Below are positions 19,778 to 31,400 of a stretch of DNA of 64,000 bases, in pieces. The notes below the pieces were generated by a model. It had not been told where the DNA came from and did no database searches. It saw nothing but the letters and a program-made list of their open reading frames with translations. Source of the DNA: Brassica napus. Its lineage: Eukaryota; Streptophyta; Magnoliopsida; Brassicales; Brassicaceae. The translations under genes were made by a program, and so were the position numbers. The stretch is from positions 372,001 to 436,000 of the forward strand of contig NW_026014690.1 in NCBI RefSeq assembly GCF_020379485.1, written 5' to 3'. Position 1 is the stretch's first letter. Each line of letters opens with the position of its first letter.

Positions 19778-20504
19778 CCCACGAGAGGGGGAGATTGAAG
19801 ACAGCAAACCTTATCAGGATCCTAAACTCTATAGAAAACTAGTTGGCAAATTGATTTATCTCACTATAACTAGACCTGACATTTGTTTTGCTGTGAATCA
19901 GGTGAGTCAACACATGCAAGTACCTAAGGAACATCATTGGCGCATGGTGGAGAGGATCTTGATGTATCTCAACGGCTCACCTGATCAAGGAGTATGGATG
20001 GGCTGCAATGGAAGCACTGAAGTGGTGGGATACTGTGATGCGGATTGGGCTGGTGATAGAGCAGACAGGAGATCAACCACAGGCTATTGCACATTCATTG
20101 GAGGCAACTTGGTGACTTGGAAGAGTAAGAAGCAGAAGGTGGTGTCTTGCTCAAGTGCAGAAGCTGAGTATAGAGCTATGCTGAAGCTCACCAACGAGTT
20201 AGTATGGATCAAAGGCATCTTGAAGCATTTGGAGATTGATCAAGCCACGCCAATGACCATGCATTGTGACAACCAAGCAGCTATCCACATTGCCTCCAAC
20301 TCGGTGTTCCATGAGAGAACCAAGCACATTGAAGTTGATTGCCACAAGGTGAGGCAGATGATCATCTTAGGAGTCATCTTGCCATGCTACACAAGAAGTG
20401 AAGATCAGTTAGCGGATGTGTTCACCAAGGCTGCAAGACAGAAGACAATGGAGTCCATTCACATACGGTTGGGCCTCATTGATCTTGGGAAGAGAAGGAG
20501 CTGA
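19778..20504 (+). pseudogene. Cop-I RNase H (segment 3 of 3)
   Basis: Resumes the Cop-I frame after the CRM-n array with PREGEIED. It encodes the connection region and RNase H (CDADWAGDRADRRSTTGYC, SSAEAEYRAM, HCDNQAAIH, TKHIEVDCHKVR) to the stop after DLGKRRS at 20504. Upstream codons in the same frame (19620-19772) belong to the CRM-n LTR. Confidence 0.94.
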
Positions 20505-20536
20505 TCCCCTTGGCTGTGAGGTCTTTACTCTTTTTC

Positions 20537-20577
20537 CCTTATCAAGGTTTTATCCCAATGGGTTTTCCTTGGTAAGG
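20537..20577 (+). other. Conserved 3'-UTR hairpin (Cop-I)
   Basis: Arms CCTTATCAAGG (20537-20547) and CCTTGGTAAGG (20567-20577) pair over 11 positions with one U-G. The loop is TTTTATCCCAATGGGTTTT (20548-20566). The polypurine tract GAGGGGGAG follows at 20636-20644. Confidence 0.78.
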
Positions 20578-20644
20578 TTTTTAATGAGGAAGATCTCATA
20601 GCTATCCAAGCTTAGGCTTTCACAAAGCTAAGCTTGAGGGGGAG

Positions 20645-21210
20645 TGTTGAGTTGAGTTGATTATATTGGTATGGAGAGAAGAGGAGTTGAAGAGGAGAAG
20701 AGATGGAGAAGCTTAGGGGGTTTGGGTGTGAATGGTACGGACGTCCGTACAAGGCCGTACATGGCCGTACCGTCCGTACCAAAGGTCTCGACCAAAACTT
20801 ACCCAACTCGACCAAGTGAAACGGTAACAAGGGAGTGTTACCTTGGGGACTTAAGGAGAAGGGATCAGACCGTTGAGTGGATAAGGGAAGAGCGTGCCAG
20901 GCTGGAACAGGCTGTAAAGAGGCAAAGCGTGTGAGCCTTACCATCCAATCATCCGGAAAGCAACCTTGACTCTACATGCTTCAATAGTGCCCATTTCGCC
21001 TCTTGTTAACCCTAATGCTTTCTATATAAATATGTAACCTCACTCATTAATAAGATCAATCAGTTCGAGTCTCTCTAATCTCTTAGACTATGGTTTTCTC
21101 TTAGACTCTAAACGGCTCTTTCTAGTCTCTTAATCTTTCACAAACTTCTCTTAATCACTTCCTAAACACTCTCTTTATTCTAATCACTCTAAAGATCTCT
21201 TAATCTCATA
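20645..21210 (+). repeat. Cop-I 3' LTR (566 bp)
   Basis: Two substitutions relative to 761-1326. GTAC cores begin at 20735, 20747, 20757, 20767 and 20776. TSD CACAA follows at 21211-21215. Confidence 0.95.
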
Positions 21211-21215
21211 CACAA

Positions 21216-22930
21216 TCATTATTCTCAAAGGAAACACCTGGCAACATCAGTTTTAAAGCCTTATTATGAGGGTGTCCTAATCTAGCATGCCACAATGCAT
21301 TTTTACTTAAACCAGAACTAGAAACAGAGGTAAACGAGCAGCTATATCTAGAAACAGGAGTGAGATCTTCAAGTAAATATAGCTCTCCTTTAGTCACTCC
21401 CTTTCCAATCATCTTGCTGCTTTTAATATCCTGAAACTTCACATCATTAGGACTGAATATAACATTGCATTGCAAATCAGTAGCACATTTCTTAACAGAT
21501 AACAAGTTTGATGTAAATTCAGGCATATAAAAGGCTTTAGTTTCCTTATCAAATAGTTTAAGACTTCCTATTCCTCTAATAGGAATCTTATCTCCATTAG
21601 CAATCAGTACATTTCCATTCATTGGCACAATGTTTTTAATTAAGCTAGTGTCACTTATCATATGATGAGATGCACCTGAATCAATCACTAATGGCTTAAT
21701 GTCATGAGAACTAGCAATATGCGCAAGGATACTAGATGGTTTGAAAGCATGATCATTTCTAGCAAAGTTTGCAATCCTAGATTGATTTACCATTTCTATC
21801 AAGCTCTCATGCATGCTATCAGTTCTAGTTAGATTCTCATAGTTCTCTACCACCCTAGCACCAAAAGAATACCCAAAGATGTTACCATTCTCCTTGAACA
21901 TCTTAATGAGAGCATCAAGGTCGGATCTCCTTAGATACTCTTGATCATTGTTCCCACGGTTGCTTGATGCTCCAGTGTAGGCTACAAGAGACTTTCCATC
22001 ACCTGCCTCACGCCCATCTATCTCCTTTCCTTTGCTTGTACCAGCTCCACTTGAACCATCCGAGACATTAGCCCTTGCCTCACGATCCTTCATGAACTTA
22101 GCCGGCTTGAGGTGAGGATGGAGTATCCAGCATTGGCTCTTCTTGTGGCCATGCTTCTTGCAGTGATTACAACTCCCATTGAACCTCCTCTCCTCAAACT
22201 TCCCATGCGCAGCCGTAGCCTTGTTTGCTTGTGGGGCTTCACTACCTTCCTCTTGAGTTGCTTGGCTTGCAAGGGAAAGGTCTCCTTTCTTTGCAAACAA
22301 CCCAATGGAGCCTTGCTCCTTCTGAATCCGCGCACACACATCCTCAAGATCAGGTAGAGTGTCTTCTCTAAGCAGGTGCTGGATGAGACCGTTGTAAGCC
22401 GGGTTCAGCGTGAGGAGTAGCCCAAAGACCTTGTCTTGCTCTCTCCTCTTGTTAAGCTCATCAGCATCCGTTGTGCTTGGCCTAAGCATCTCCATCTCGG
22501 ACCAGAGACTCCTGAATCTCCCTAGATGCTTGGTGAACTCCATGTCTTCTTGTACAAGGTTGTTGATGGCTTGCTTCACTTCAAACACTCGGCTTAGGTT
22601 TGACGTGTTGCCATACACCTTCTTCAAAGTATCCCACAGCTCCTTAGCAGACTCACAGTAGCTGTATGCATCCAGAATGGCCGGCTCAAGTGACGCATGA
22701 AGCACAGACATCACCAGCATGTCCTCTTGATGCCACTTCTCTTCCGCCTTGCTTGCAGCCTCACCATCATCCTCTCCTTGAGTGATGAGTTTTGGAGCTT
22801 CTCCGGGGGTGATATGCTTCCACAACCCCTTGCTTCCCACCGTGGTTCTCACCATCCGAGACCACACCAAGTAGTTGGTTCCCTTGAAACACACAGCTAC
22901 CTTCATGTTCATGTTCATCCCACTCTCCAT
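21216..22930 (-). pseudogene. Cop-0 gag, protease and integrase N-terminus
   Basis: Minus-strand frame starting at ATG 22930. It encodes Gag (NYLVWSRMVRT; knuckle CNHCKKHGHKKSQC), protease (IDSGASHHMISD) and the integrase zinc region up to HARLGHPHNKALKL. It is interrupted at 21211 by Cop-I and continues at 760. It is an older relative of the 1504-aa polyproteins, with many amino-acid replacements and an extra stretch before the protease. The insertion is the only break I see. Confidence 0.92.
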
Positions 22931-23178
22931 GTTGAATGATGAACCCTCTAAGCTTCAGAAACTTTATCTTGAGTTGAATGACTTGTAGAAACCTTCACCG
23001 CCTCGATCTTCAACCCACACAGCTTCAGATGACACACCACAACCAGTCTTGAACTTGAAAAGTACCCAGAAACTCTCAAACACACAAGAACACACAAGAG
23101 TTTCTTCAAAGCTTCAACCTTGAGGCTTCAAAGAATCTCACACGACCTCAGGCTCTCACGAACCTGGCTCTGATACCA
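22931..23178 (-). other. Cop-0 leader and primer-binding site
   Basis: Non-coding leader ending with the tRNA-Met primer-binding site (23166-23178), directly against the LTR. Confidence 0.8.
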
Positions 23179-23712
23179 TATCACTTTTAGTGATGTTTAG
23201 AGTGATCTGAGTGGAAAGATTAGAAGAGATTTAGAGAAGATTAAAGTATAAAATGAGATTAAGAGTCTAAGAACGAACTAGAGAGAGACTAAGAGAGACT
23301 CATAACTTGCTTAACATTAATAATGAGAGAGTTTACACTTATATAGGAAGCTTAAGACACTAGGGTTTCGATTACATAAAGTAGAAAGCATGTGAGGTCA
23401 ATAACCAGCTAAGAGCTCTTTTGAATCCTTCCAATGAGAGTCTCCACATGTGTAAGGCATCTTTGAATATGCCTTTACCTTTCCAGCCTATGACAGGCTG
23501 TCAGACGCGCCTCCCTTATCCTTCTAATGTTCAGCTCAACTTCAGGTTCACGGTAAGTAAGGTAAAGTAACTCCAGCCTGTTTACATTTCACCTTGGCCG
23601 AGTTACTTCTTGCGGATGGTCGTTGGTACGGCCTGCGTCCGTACTGCTCTCCCTATCCGTACTGTCTGTCCGTACATGCTCCTTCTCTTACTTGCTTATT
23701 AACTCCTCAACA
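23179..23712 (-). repeat. Cop-0 5' LTR (534 bp)
   Basis: Coding-strand termini are TGTTGAGGAG...GATA, again TG...TA. It is well diverged from the 566- and 604-bp LTRs, yet still carries four GTAC cores (23626, 23641, 23659, 23672). The partner 3' LTR is outside the window. Confidence 0.88.
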
Positions 23713-23765
23713 CTTCTACACCCTCTTGGACTTCTTCTTCATATTATAGTGCACTCTTCTCAACA
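23713..23765 (-). repeat. LTR end fragment of an older outer element
   Basis: 53 bp between Cop-0 and the satellite, ending TCTCAACA on the plus strand (TGTTGAGA on the other), the hallmark start of copia LTRs here. Satellite begins at the next base. It is best read as the surviving LTR edge of an element into which Cop-0 inserted. Confidence 0.55.
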
Positions 23766-25166
23766 GCTATCCCACTTTCAAATCAGGTGATCCCAGTTTT
23801 CCTGTTTGGGAATATGACAGCATCCTTGTTATTCTAATCAAACCAGGATGAATCGCGATGTAAGAAGCTTGATTTTGATACATAATGTAATGGAGAATCA
23901 CTAGGAAGTTGAATAAATCTCATAGGAGTTAGGATGAAGAAGCTATCCCACTTTCAAATCATGTGATTCTAGTTTTCCTGTTTGGGAATATAACAGCTTG
24001 CTTGTCATTCTAATCGAACCAGGATGAATCGCGATGTAAGAAGCTTGATTTTGATACATAAAGTAATGGAGAATCACTAGGAAGTTGAATAAATCTCATA
24101 GGAGTTAGGATGAAGAAGCTATCCCACTTTCAAAATCAGGTGATCCCAGTTTTCCTGTTTGGGAATATGACAGCTTCTTTGTCATTCTAATCAAACCAGG
24201 ATGAATCGTGATCTAAGAAGCTTGAATTGGATACATAAAGTAATGGAGAACCATTAGGAAGTAGAATAAATCTCATAGGAGTTAGGATGAAGAAGCTATC
24301 CCACTTTCAAATTAGGTGATCCCAGTTTTCCTGTTTGGGAATATGACAGCTTCCTTGTCATTCTAATCAAAACAGGATGAATCGCGATGTAAGAAGCTTG
24401 ATTTTGATACATATAGTAATGGAGAATCACTAGGAAGTTGAATAAATTTCATAGGAGTTAGGATGAAGAAGCTATCCCACTTTCAAATCAGGTGATCCCA
24501 CTTTTCCTGTTTGGGAATATGACAGCTTCTTTGTCATTCTAATCAAACCAGGATGAATCGCGATGTAAGAAGCTTGATTTTGTTATATAAAGTAATGGAG
24601 AATCACTAGGAAGTTCAATAAATCTCATAGGAGTTAGGATGAAGAAGCTATCCCACTTTCAAATCATGTGATCCCAGTTTTCCTGTTTGGGAATATGACA
24701 GCTTCCTTGTCATTCTAATCAAAACAGGATGAATCGCGATGTAAGAAGCTTGATTTTGATACATATAGTAATGGAGAATCACTAGGAAGTTGAATAAATT
24801 TCATAGGAGTTAGGATGAAGAAGCTATCCCACTTTCAAATCAGGTGATCCCATTTTTCCTGTTTGGGAATATGACAGCTTCTTTGTCATTCTAATCAAAC
24901 CAGGATGAATCACGATGGAAGAAGCTTGATTTTGATATATAAAGTAATGGAGAATCACTAGGAAGTTGAATAAATCTCATAGGAGTTAGGATGAAGAAGC
25001 TATCCCACTTTCAAATCAGGTGATCCCAGTTTTCCTGTTTGGGAATATGACAGCTTCCTTGTCATTCTAATCAAACCAGGATGAATCGCGACGTAAGAAG
25101 CTTGATTTTGATACATAAAGTAATGGAGAATCATTAGGAAGTTGAATAAATTTCATAGGAGTTAGG
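23766..25166. repeat. Centromeric satellite array 1 (~176-bp monomer, about 8 copies)
   Basis: Tandem monomers with landmarks GCTATCCCACTTTC, TTTTCCTGTTTGGGAATATG, GATGAATCGCGATG and AAGCTT, repeating every ~176 bp. I recognise it from memory as CentBr-like (Brassica/Raphanus HindIII satellite). It runs from the LTR fragment at 23765 to the Cop-III insertion. The last TTAGG (25162-25166) is the TSD, and the array resumes in phase at 37248. Confidence 0.92.
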
Positions 25167-25732
25167 TATGAGATTAAGAGATCTTTAGAGTGATTAGAAT
25201 AAAGAGAGTGTTTAGGAAGTGATTAAGAGAAGTTTGTGAAAGATTAAGAGACTAGAAAGAGCCGTTTAGTGTCTAAGAGAAAACCATAGTCTAAGAGATT
25301 AGAGAGACTCGAACTGATTGATCTTATTAATGAGTGAGGTTACATATTTATATAGAAGGCATTAGGGTTTACAAGAGGCGAAATGGGCACTATTGAAGCA
25401 TGTAGAGTCAAGGTTGCTTTCCGGATGATTGGATGGTAAGGCTCACATGCTTTGCCTCTTTACAGCCTGTTCCAGCCTGGCACGCTCTTCCCTTATCCAC
25501 TCAACGGTCTGATCCCTTCTCCTTAAGTCCCCAAGGTAACACTCCCTTGTTACCGTTTCACTTGGTCGAGTTGGGTAAGTTTTGGTCGAGACCTTTGGTA
25601 CGGACGGTACGGCCATGTACGGCCTTGTACGGACGTCCGTACCATTCACACCCAAACCCCCTAAGCTTCTCCATCTCTTCTCCTCTTCAACTCCTCTTCT
25701 CTCCATACCAATATAATCAACTCAACTCAACA
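25167..25732 (-). repeat. Cop-III 3' LTR (566 bp)
   Basis: Carries the five-GTAC cluster near 25600-25640 and a TATA box. The polypurine tract is at 25733-25741. Confidence 0.95.
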
Positions 25733-25799
25733 CTCCCCCTCAAGCTTAGCTTTGTGAAAGCCTAAGCTTGGATAGCTATGAGATCTTCCTCATTAAAAA

Positions 25800-25840
25800 C
25801 CTTACCAAGGAAAACCCATTGGGATAAAACCTTGATAAGG
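25800..25840 (-). other. Conserved 3'-UTR hairpin (Cop-III)
   Basis: Same 11-bp stem as Cop-II: arms at 25800-25810 and 25830-25840, with a 19-nt loop at 25811-25829. Confidence 0.75.
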
Positions 25841-25872
25841 GAAAAAGAGTAAAGACCTCACAGCCAAGGGGA

Positions 25873-27750
25873 TCAGCTCCTTCTCTTCCCAAGATCAATG
25901 AGGCCCAACCGTATGTGAATGGACTCCATTGTCTTCTGCCTTGCAGCCTTGGTGAACACATCCGCTAACTGATCTTCACTTCTTGTGTAGCATGGCAAGA
26001 TGACTCCTAAGATGATCATCTGCCTCACCTTGTGGCAATCAACTTCAATGTGCTTGGTTCTCTCATGGAACACCGAGTTGGAGGCAATGTGGATAGCTGC
26101 TTGGTTGTCACAATGCATGGTCATTGGCGTGGCTTGATCAATCTCCAAATGCTTCAAGATGCCTTTGATCCATACTAACTCGTTGGTGAGCTTCAGCATA
26201 GCTCTATACTCAGCTTCTGCACTTGAGCAAGACACCACCTTCTGCTTCTTACTCTTCCAAGTCACCAAGTTGCCTCCAATGAATGTGCAATAGCCTGTGG
26301 TTGATCTCCTGTCTGCTCTATCACCAGCCCAATCCGCATCACAGTATCCCACCACTTCAGTGCTTCCATTGCAGCCCATCCATACTCCTTGATCAGGTGA
26401 GCCGTTGAGATACATCAAGATCCTCTCCACCATGCGCCAATGATGTTCCTTAGGTACTTGCATGTGTTGACTCACCTGATTCACAGCAAAACAAATGTCA
26501 GGTCTAGTTATAGTGAGATAAATCAATTTGCCAACTAGTTTTCTATAGAGTTTAGGATCCTGATAAGGTTTGCTGTCTTCAATCTCCCCCTCTCGTGGGA
26601 CTTTGTAGCCATCCTCCATAGGCATCCTTGCTGTCTTGCCTCCATAAGCACCTGCACCTTTCAAAAGATCAAGTGTATACTTCCTTTGGGACATGAACAA
26701 ACCTTCCTTGGATCTACATATCTCAATTCCAAGAAGGTATTTCATTTCTCCCAAGTCTTTAATCTCAAACATGGATTTAAGAAACTCCTTGGTTGCTATG
26801 ATACCTTCCTTATCACTCCCTGTGATAATGATATCATCAACATACACAAGAAGTGCAATCATACCTGAGGGAGTCGTGAGTGTGAAGAGGGTGTGATCTA
26901 GTTCAGACTTCTTGAAGCCTCGGCCATTCAGAGTAGTACTCAACTTGTTGTACCAAGCTCTTGGTGATTGCTTCAGCCCATAGATGGCTTTCTTCAGTCT
27001 CAACACATTTCCACTCTTCACTAAGTGTTCAAGGCCTGGAGGTGGATGCATATACACTTCATCCTCAAGTTCACCTTGTAGAAACGCATTCTTCACATCC
27101 ATTTGCCATAACCCCCATCCAAGATTCACAGCTAAGCTCAGTACAATCCGGATTGTGTGGAGTTTAGCTACTGGTGCAAAGGTTTCTATGTAATCTTCTC
27201 CATAAGTTTGAGTGAAACCTCTTGCAACTAGCCTTGACTTCTTCCTCTCAACCTTTCCATCCGCTTTGTACTTGATTGTGAATATCCATCTACTAGTCAC
27301 AGCCTTCTTCCCTTTTGGTAACTCACTCTCATACCATGTATCATTCTTGATCATTGCTCCTGCCTCATCTCCAACTGATTCCTTCCATTCTTTATCTTTC
27401 ATTGCTTCTTCATAGCTTCTTGGGATGTGATTCTCATCCAAGTTTACCATGAAAGCGCAATGTGCTTCTGGATATTGAGCAAAGGAGCACACGGCTTGAG
27501 AAGGATGCTCCACAGCTTGGGCATTGTAGTACACTCTCGTGTTTACCCAACTGGAAGGATCCTTCCTTATCCTTGTACTCCTTCTTAGTGGCTGCACAAC
27601 CGGTTCTTCTTCCTGTTGTTCTTCTACCACTTCATCTTGAGAAGGTGTTTGTGTCACACCATGATCATGTCCATGACCATCCGAGCCTATGCTCTCTTCT
27701 CCTTCATTCTCTACTCCTCCTTCATCTTGGTTGGCCTCTTGCATAGGCTC
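25873..27750 (-). pseudogene. Cop-III RT and RNase H (C-terminal segment)
   Basis: Encodes the acidic linker, reverse transcriptase (WQMDVKNAFLQGE, YVDDIIITGSD) and RNase H (CDADWAGD, AEAEYRAM, HCDNQAA) to the stop after DLGKRRS. It is cut at its upstream end by Cop-IV; TSD GGCTC is at 27746-27750. An internal Met at 27744 makes it look like a separate gene, but it is the second half of the frame beginning at 36468. Confidence 0.94.
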
Positions 27751-28354
27751 TATGAGATTAAGAGATCCTTAGAGTAAACAGAATAAAGAGAGTGTTTAGG
27801 AAGTGATTAAGAGAAGTTTGTGAAAGATTAGGAGACTAGATAGAGCCGTTTAGTGTCTAAGAGAAAGGCATAGTGTCTAAGAGATTAGAGAGACTCAAAC
27901 TGCATAATCTTCATTAGGGTTGATGAGTTACAATATATAGAGAGAGCATACAAGGGTTTTCGAAATCAAGAGAAGACTAAAGCATGTGAGGTCAATCAGG
28001 AGAGGATAAGCTCATTTGGACTAGCCAATTAGCTTCTCCACATGCGCGGAGTATCTGGCATCTTGGACCGAGATGCTCTTGCCTTTCCAGCTGTTCCAGC
28101 CTGTCAAGGCGCGCTCTACCTTATCCCTAAACGGTCTGATGCCTCAAGGTAAGTTCCTTCCCTTTACCTTAGTTACCGTGTTACTTGGCTGATGCAAGGT
28201 AAGTCTTGGTCGATGCTGGATGGTACGGACTGTACGGCTTGTACGGCCTTGTACGGACGTCCGTACCATGCTCTCCCTAAACTCTCTCAAGCTTCCTCAT
28301 CTCCTTTCCTCTTCAACTCCTTAGCTCTTCATATATATTCAGCTCAACTCAACA
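27751..28354 (-). repeat. Cop-IV 3' LTR (604 bp)
   Basis: Different subfamily from the 566-bp LTRs, but retains GTAC cores at 28223, 28232, 28241, 28251 and 28263 and a TATA box near 27931-27940. Confidence 0.95.
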
Positions 28355-28421
28355 CTCCCCCTCAAGCTTAGCTTTGTATAAGTCTAAGCTTGGACAGCCA
28401 CAAGATCTTCCTCATTAAAAA

Positions 28422-28462
28422 CCTCACCAAAGAAAACCCAATGGGATAAAACTTTGATGAGG
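28422..28462 (-). other. Conserved 3'-UTR hairpin (Cop-IV)
   Basis: Coding-strand arms CCTCATCAAAG and CTTTGGTGAGG pair over 11 positions with one U-G, around TTTTATCCCATTGGGTTTT. Relative to Cop-I, one stem pair changed T-A to C-G and another G-C to A-T, both compensatory. Confidence 0.78.
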
Positions 28463-28494
28463 GAAAAAGAGTAAAGACCTTGCAGCTAAGGGGA

Positions 28495-31400
28495 TTAGCT
28501 CCTTCTCTTCCCAAGATCAATGAGGCCCAACCTGATGTGAATGGACTCCATTGTCTTCTGTCTTGCAGCCTTGGTGAACACATCCGCTAGCTGATCTTCA
28601 CTCCTTGTGTAACATGGCAAGATCACCCCTAGCACAATCATCTGCCTCACCTTGTGACAATCAACTTCAATGTGCTTGGTCCTCTCATGAAACACCGAGT
28701 TGGATGCAATGTGGATGGCAGCTTGATTGTCACAATGCATTGTCATTGGAGTTGCTTGATCGATCTCCAAGTGCTTCAAGATGCCTTTGATCCATACCAA
28801 CTCGTTGGTGAGCTTCAGCATGGCTCTATACTCGGCTTCTGCACTTGAACATGACACTACCTTCTGCTTCTTGCTCTTCCAAGTCACCAAGTTGCCTCCA
28901 ATGAATGTGCAATAGCCTGTGGTTGATCTCCTGTCTGCTCTATCACCAGCCCAATCCGCATCACAATATCCCACCACTTCAGTGCTTCCATTGCAGCCCA
29001 TCCATACTCCTTGATCAGGTGAGCCGTTGAGATACATCAAGATCCTCTCCACCATGTGCCAGTGATGTTCCTTAGGCACTTGCATGTGTTGACTCACCTG
29101 ATTCACAGCAAAGCAGATGTCAGGTCTAGTTATAGTAAGATAAATCAATTTGCCAACTAGTTTTCTATAGAGTTTAGGATCCTGATAAGGTTTGCTGTCT
29201 TCAATCTCCCCCTCTCGTGGGACTTTGTAGCCATCCTCCATAGGCATCCTTGCTGTCTTGCCTCCATAAGCACCTGCACCTTTCAAAAGATCAAGTGTAT
29301 ATTTCCTTTGGGACATGAACAAACCTTCCTTGGATCTACATATCTCAATTCCAAGGAAGTATTTCATTTCTCCCAAGTCTTTAATCTCAAACATGGATTT
29401 AAGAAACTCCTTGGTTGCTATGATACCTTCCTTATCACTCCCTGTGATAATGATATCATCAACATACACAAGGAGAGCAATCATACCTGAGGGAGTCGTG
29501 AGAGTGAAGAGAGTGTGATCTAGTTCAGACTTCTTGAAGCCTCGGCCATTCAGAGTAGTGCTCAACTTGTTGTACCAAGCCCTTGGTGATTGCTTCAGTC
29601 CATAGATGGCTTTCTTCAATCTCAGTACATTCCCACTCTTTACTAAGTGTTCAAGGCCTGGAGGTGGATGCATATACACTTCATCCTCAAGTTCACCTTG
29701 TAGAAACGCATTCTTCACATCCATTTGCCATAACCCCCATCCAAGATTCACAGCCAAGCTTAGTACAATCCGGATTGTGTGGAGTTTAGCTACTGGTGCA
29801 AAGGTTTCTATGTAATCTTCTCCATAAGTTTGAGTGAACCCTCTTGCAACTAGTCTTGACTTCTTCCTCTCAACCTTTCCATCCGCTTTGTACTTGATTG
29901 TGAATATCCATCTACTAGTCACAGCCTTCTTCCCTTTTGGTAACTCACTCTCATACCATGTATCATTCTTGATCATCGCTCCTGCCTCATCTCCAACTGA
30001 TTCCTTCCATTCTTTATCTTTCATTGCTTCTTCATAGCTTCTTGGGATGTGATTCTCATCCAAGTTTACCATGAACGCGCAATGTGCTTCTGGATATTGA
30101 GCAAAGGAGCACACGGCTTGAGAAGGATGCTCCACAGCTTGGGCATTGTAGTACACTCTCGTGTTTACCCAACTGGAAGGATCCTTCCTTATCCTTGTAC
30201 TCCTTCTTAGTGGCTGCACAACTGGTTCTTCTTCCTGTTGTTCTTCTACCACTTCATCTTGAGAAGGTGTTTGTGTCACACCATGATCATGTCCATGACC
30301 ATCCGAGCCTATGCTCTCTTCTCCTTCATTCTCTACTCCTCCTTCATCTTGGTTGGCCTCTTGCATAGGCTCCTCATGCTCCTCTCCTCCCTCATGATCA
30401 AGGTGGGATGGTGAACCAACTTCAGGAGGTGTAGTTGCGTGATTCCTCGGATCCTGGGATGTACTGATTCCAAGACCTTCAAGAATGATCCGCAAGGTGG
30501 TGGCCTTGTCTGATGTTAAGTCCTTCAGGTCTTCTTGATTCTTTTCTTCATAGTATCCTCTATCTTCCAAGAACTTCACATCTCTAGATACAAGAACTCT
30601 CCTTGCTATAGGATCATAGCATTTGTATCCTTTCTGTGTAGCTGAGTATCCTATGAACACAGCCTTAGTGCTTCTTGCTTCTAGCTTGTTGATCATCTCT
30701 CCTGGTTTGAGGACAAAGCATAGGCATCCAAAGACTCGCAAGTAATCAAGAGCTGGCTTGTACCTGTTCAGAACTTCAAATGGAGCCTTCTCATTCAGAA
30801 CTTTGGTTGGAGTTCTGTTTATCAGGTAACAAGCAGTGGCAACCGCATCACTCCAAAATCTCTTTGGAACATTACTCTGAAACATAAGTGACCTTGCCAC
30901 TTCCATGAGATGCCTATTCTTCCTCTCAGCCACTCCATTTTGCTGTGGAGTATAAGGACAGCTTGTTTGATGTAGAATCCCATGTTGTGATAGGTGTTGC
31001 TTGAATGCATGACTCGTGTACTCTCCTCCATTATCTGATCTCAAAATTTTAATCTTAGCATGATAATGGTTAGTTACATAAGTTTGAAAATTCCTAAATG
31101 CATCAAGTACCCTATCTTTGGTCTGAATTAAGGTTAACCAGGTGTATTTGGATTTTTCATCAATGAATGTGACAAAATACTTATAACTATCTCTAGATAA
31201 GCAAGGGGCAGTCCATACATCTGAATGAATTAGATCAAAGCAATTATCATAAACAGTAGTAGACTTTTGAAACACAGTTCTACAATGCTTGCCTAAAATG
31301 CAAGCTTCACAATCCTTATTCTCAAACACAACACCTGGTACCATTAAGTTCAAAGCTTTAACATGAGGGTGTCCTACTCTAGCATGCCACAATGCATTTT

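Larger units (their letters stand above)
761..21210 (+). mobile_element. Cop-I, Ty1/copia LTR retrotransposon (interrupted twice)
   Basis: Plus-strand element bounded by two 566-bp LTRs (761-1326, 20645-21210) and a perfect 5-bp TSD, CACAA (756-760 and 21211-21215). It lies within Cop-0. Its coding sequence is split into three segments (1540-2694, 8700-11332, 19778-20504) by Cop-II and by the CRM-n array. The segment lengths sum to 4515 nt, exactly 1504 codons plus stop, so no indel has been fixed apart from the insertions. The two LTRs differ at only two positions by eye (near 960 and 1123), which makes it young but older than Cop-II, whose LTRs look identical. Likely Ale/Bianca-like copia, but I cannot fix the lineage by reading alone. 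Confidence 0.95.

Noticed and set aside
19620..20504. A 294-aa fusion gene of unknown head plus RNase H
   Set aside because: The head is CRM-n LTR sequence read by chance in frame; the TSD marks the junction, so it is Cop-I segment 3.
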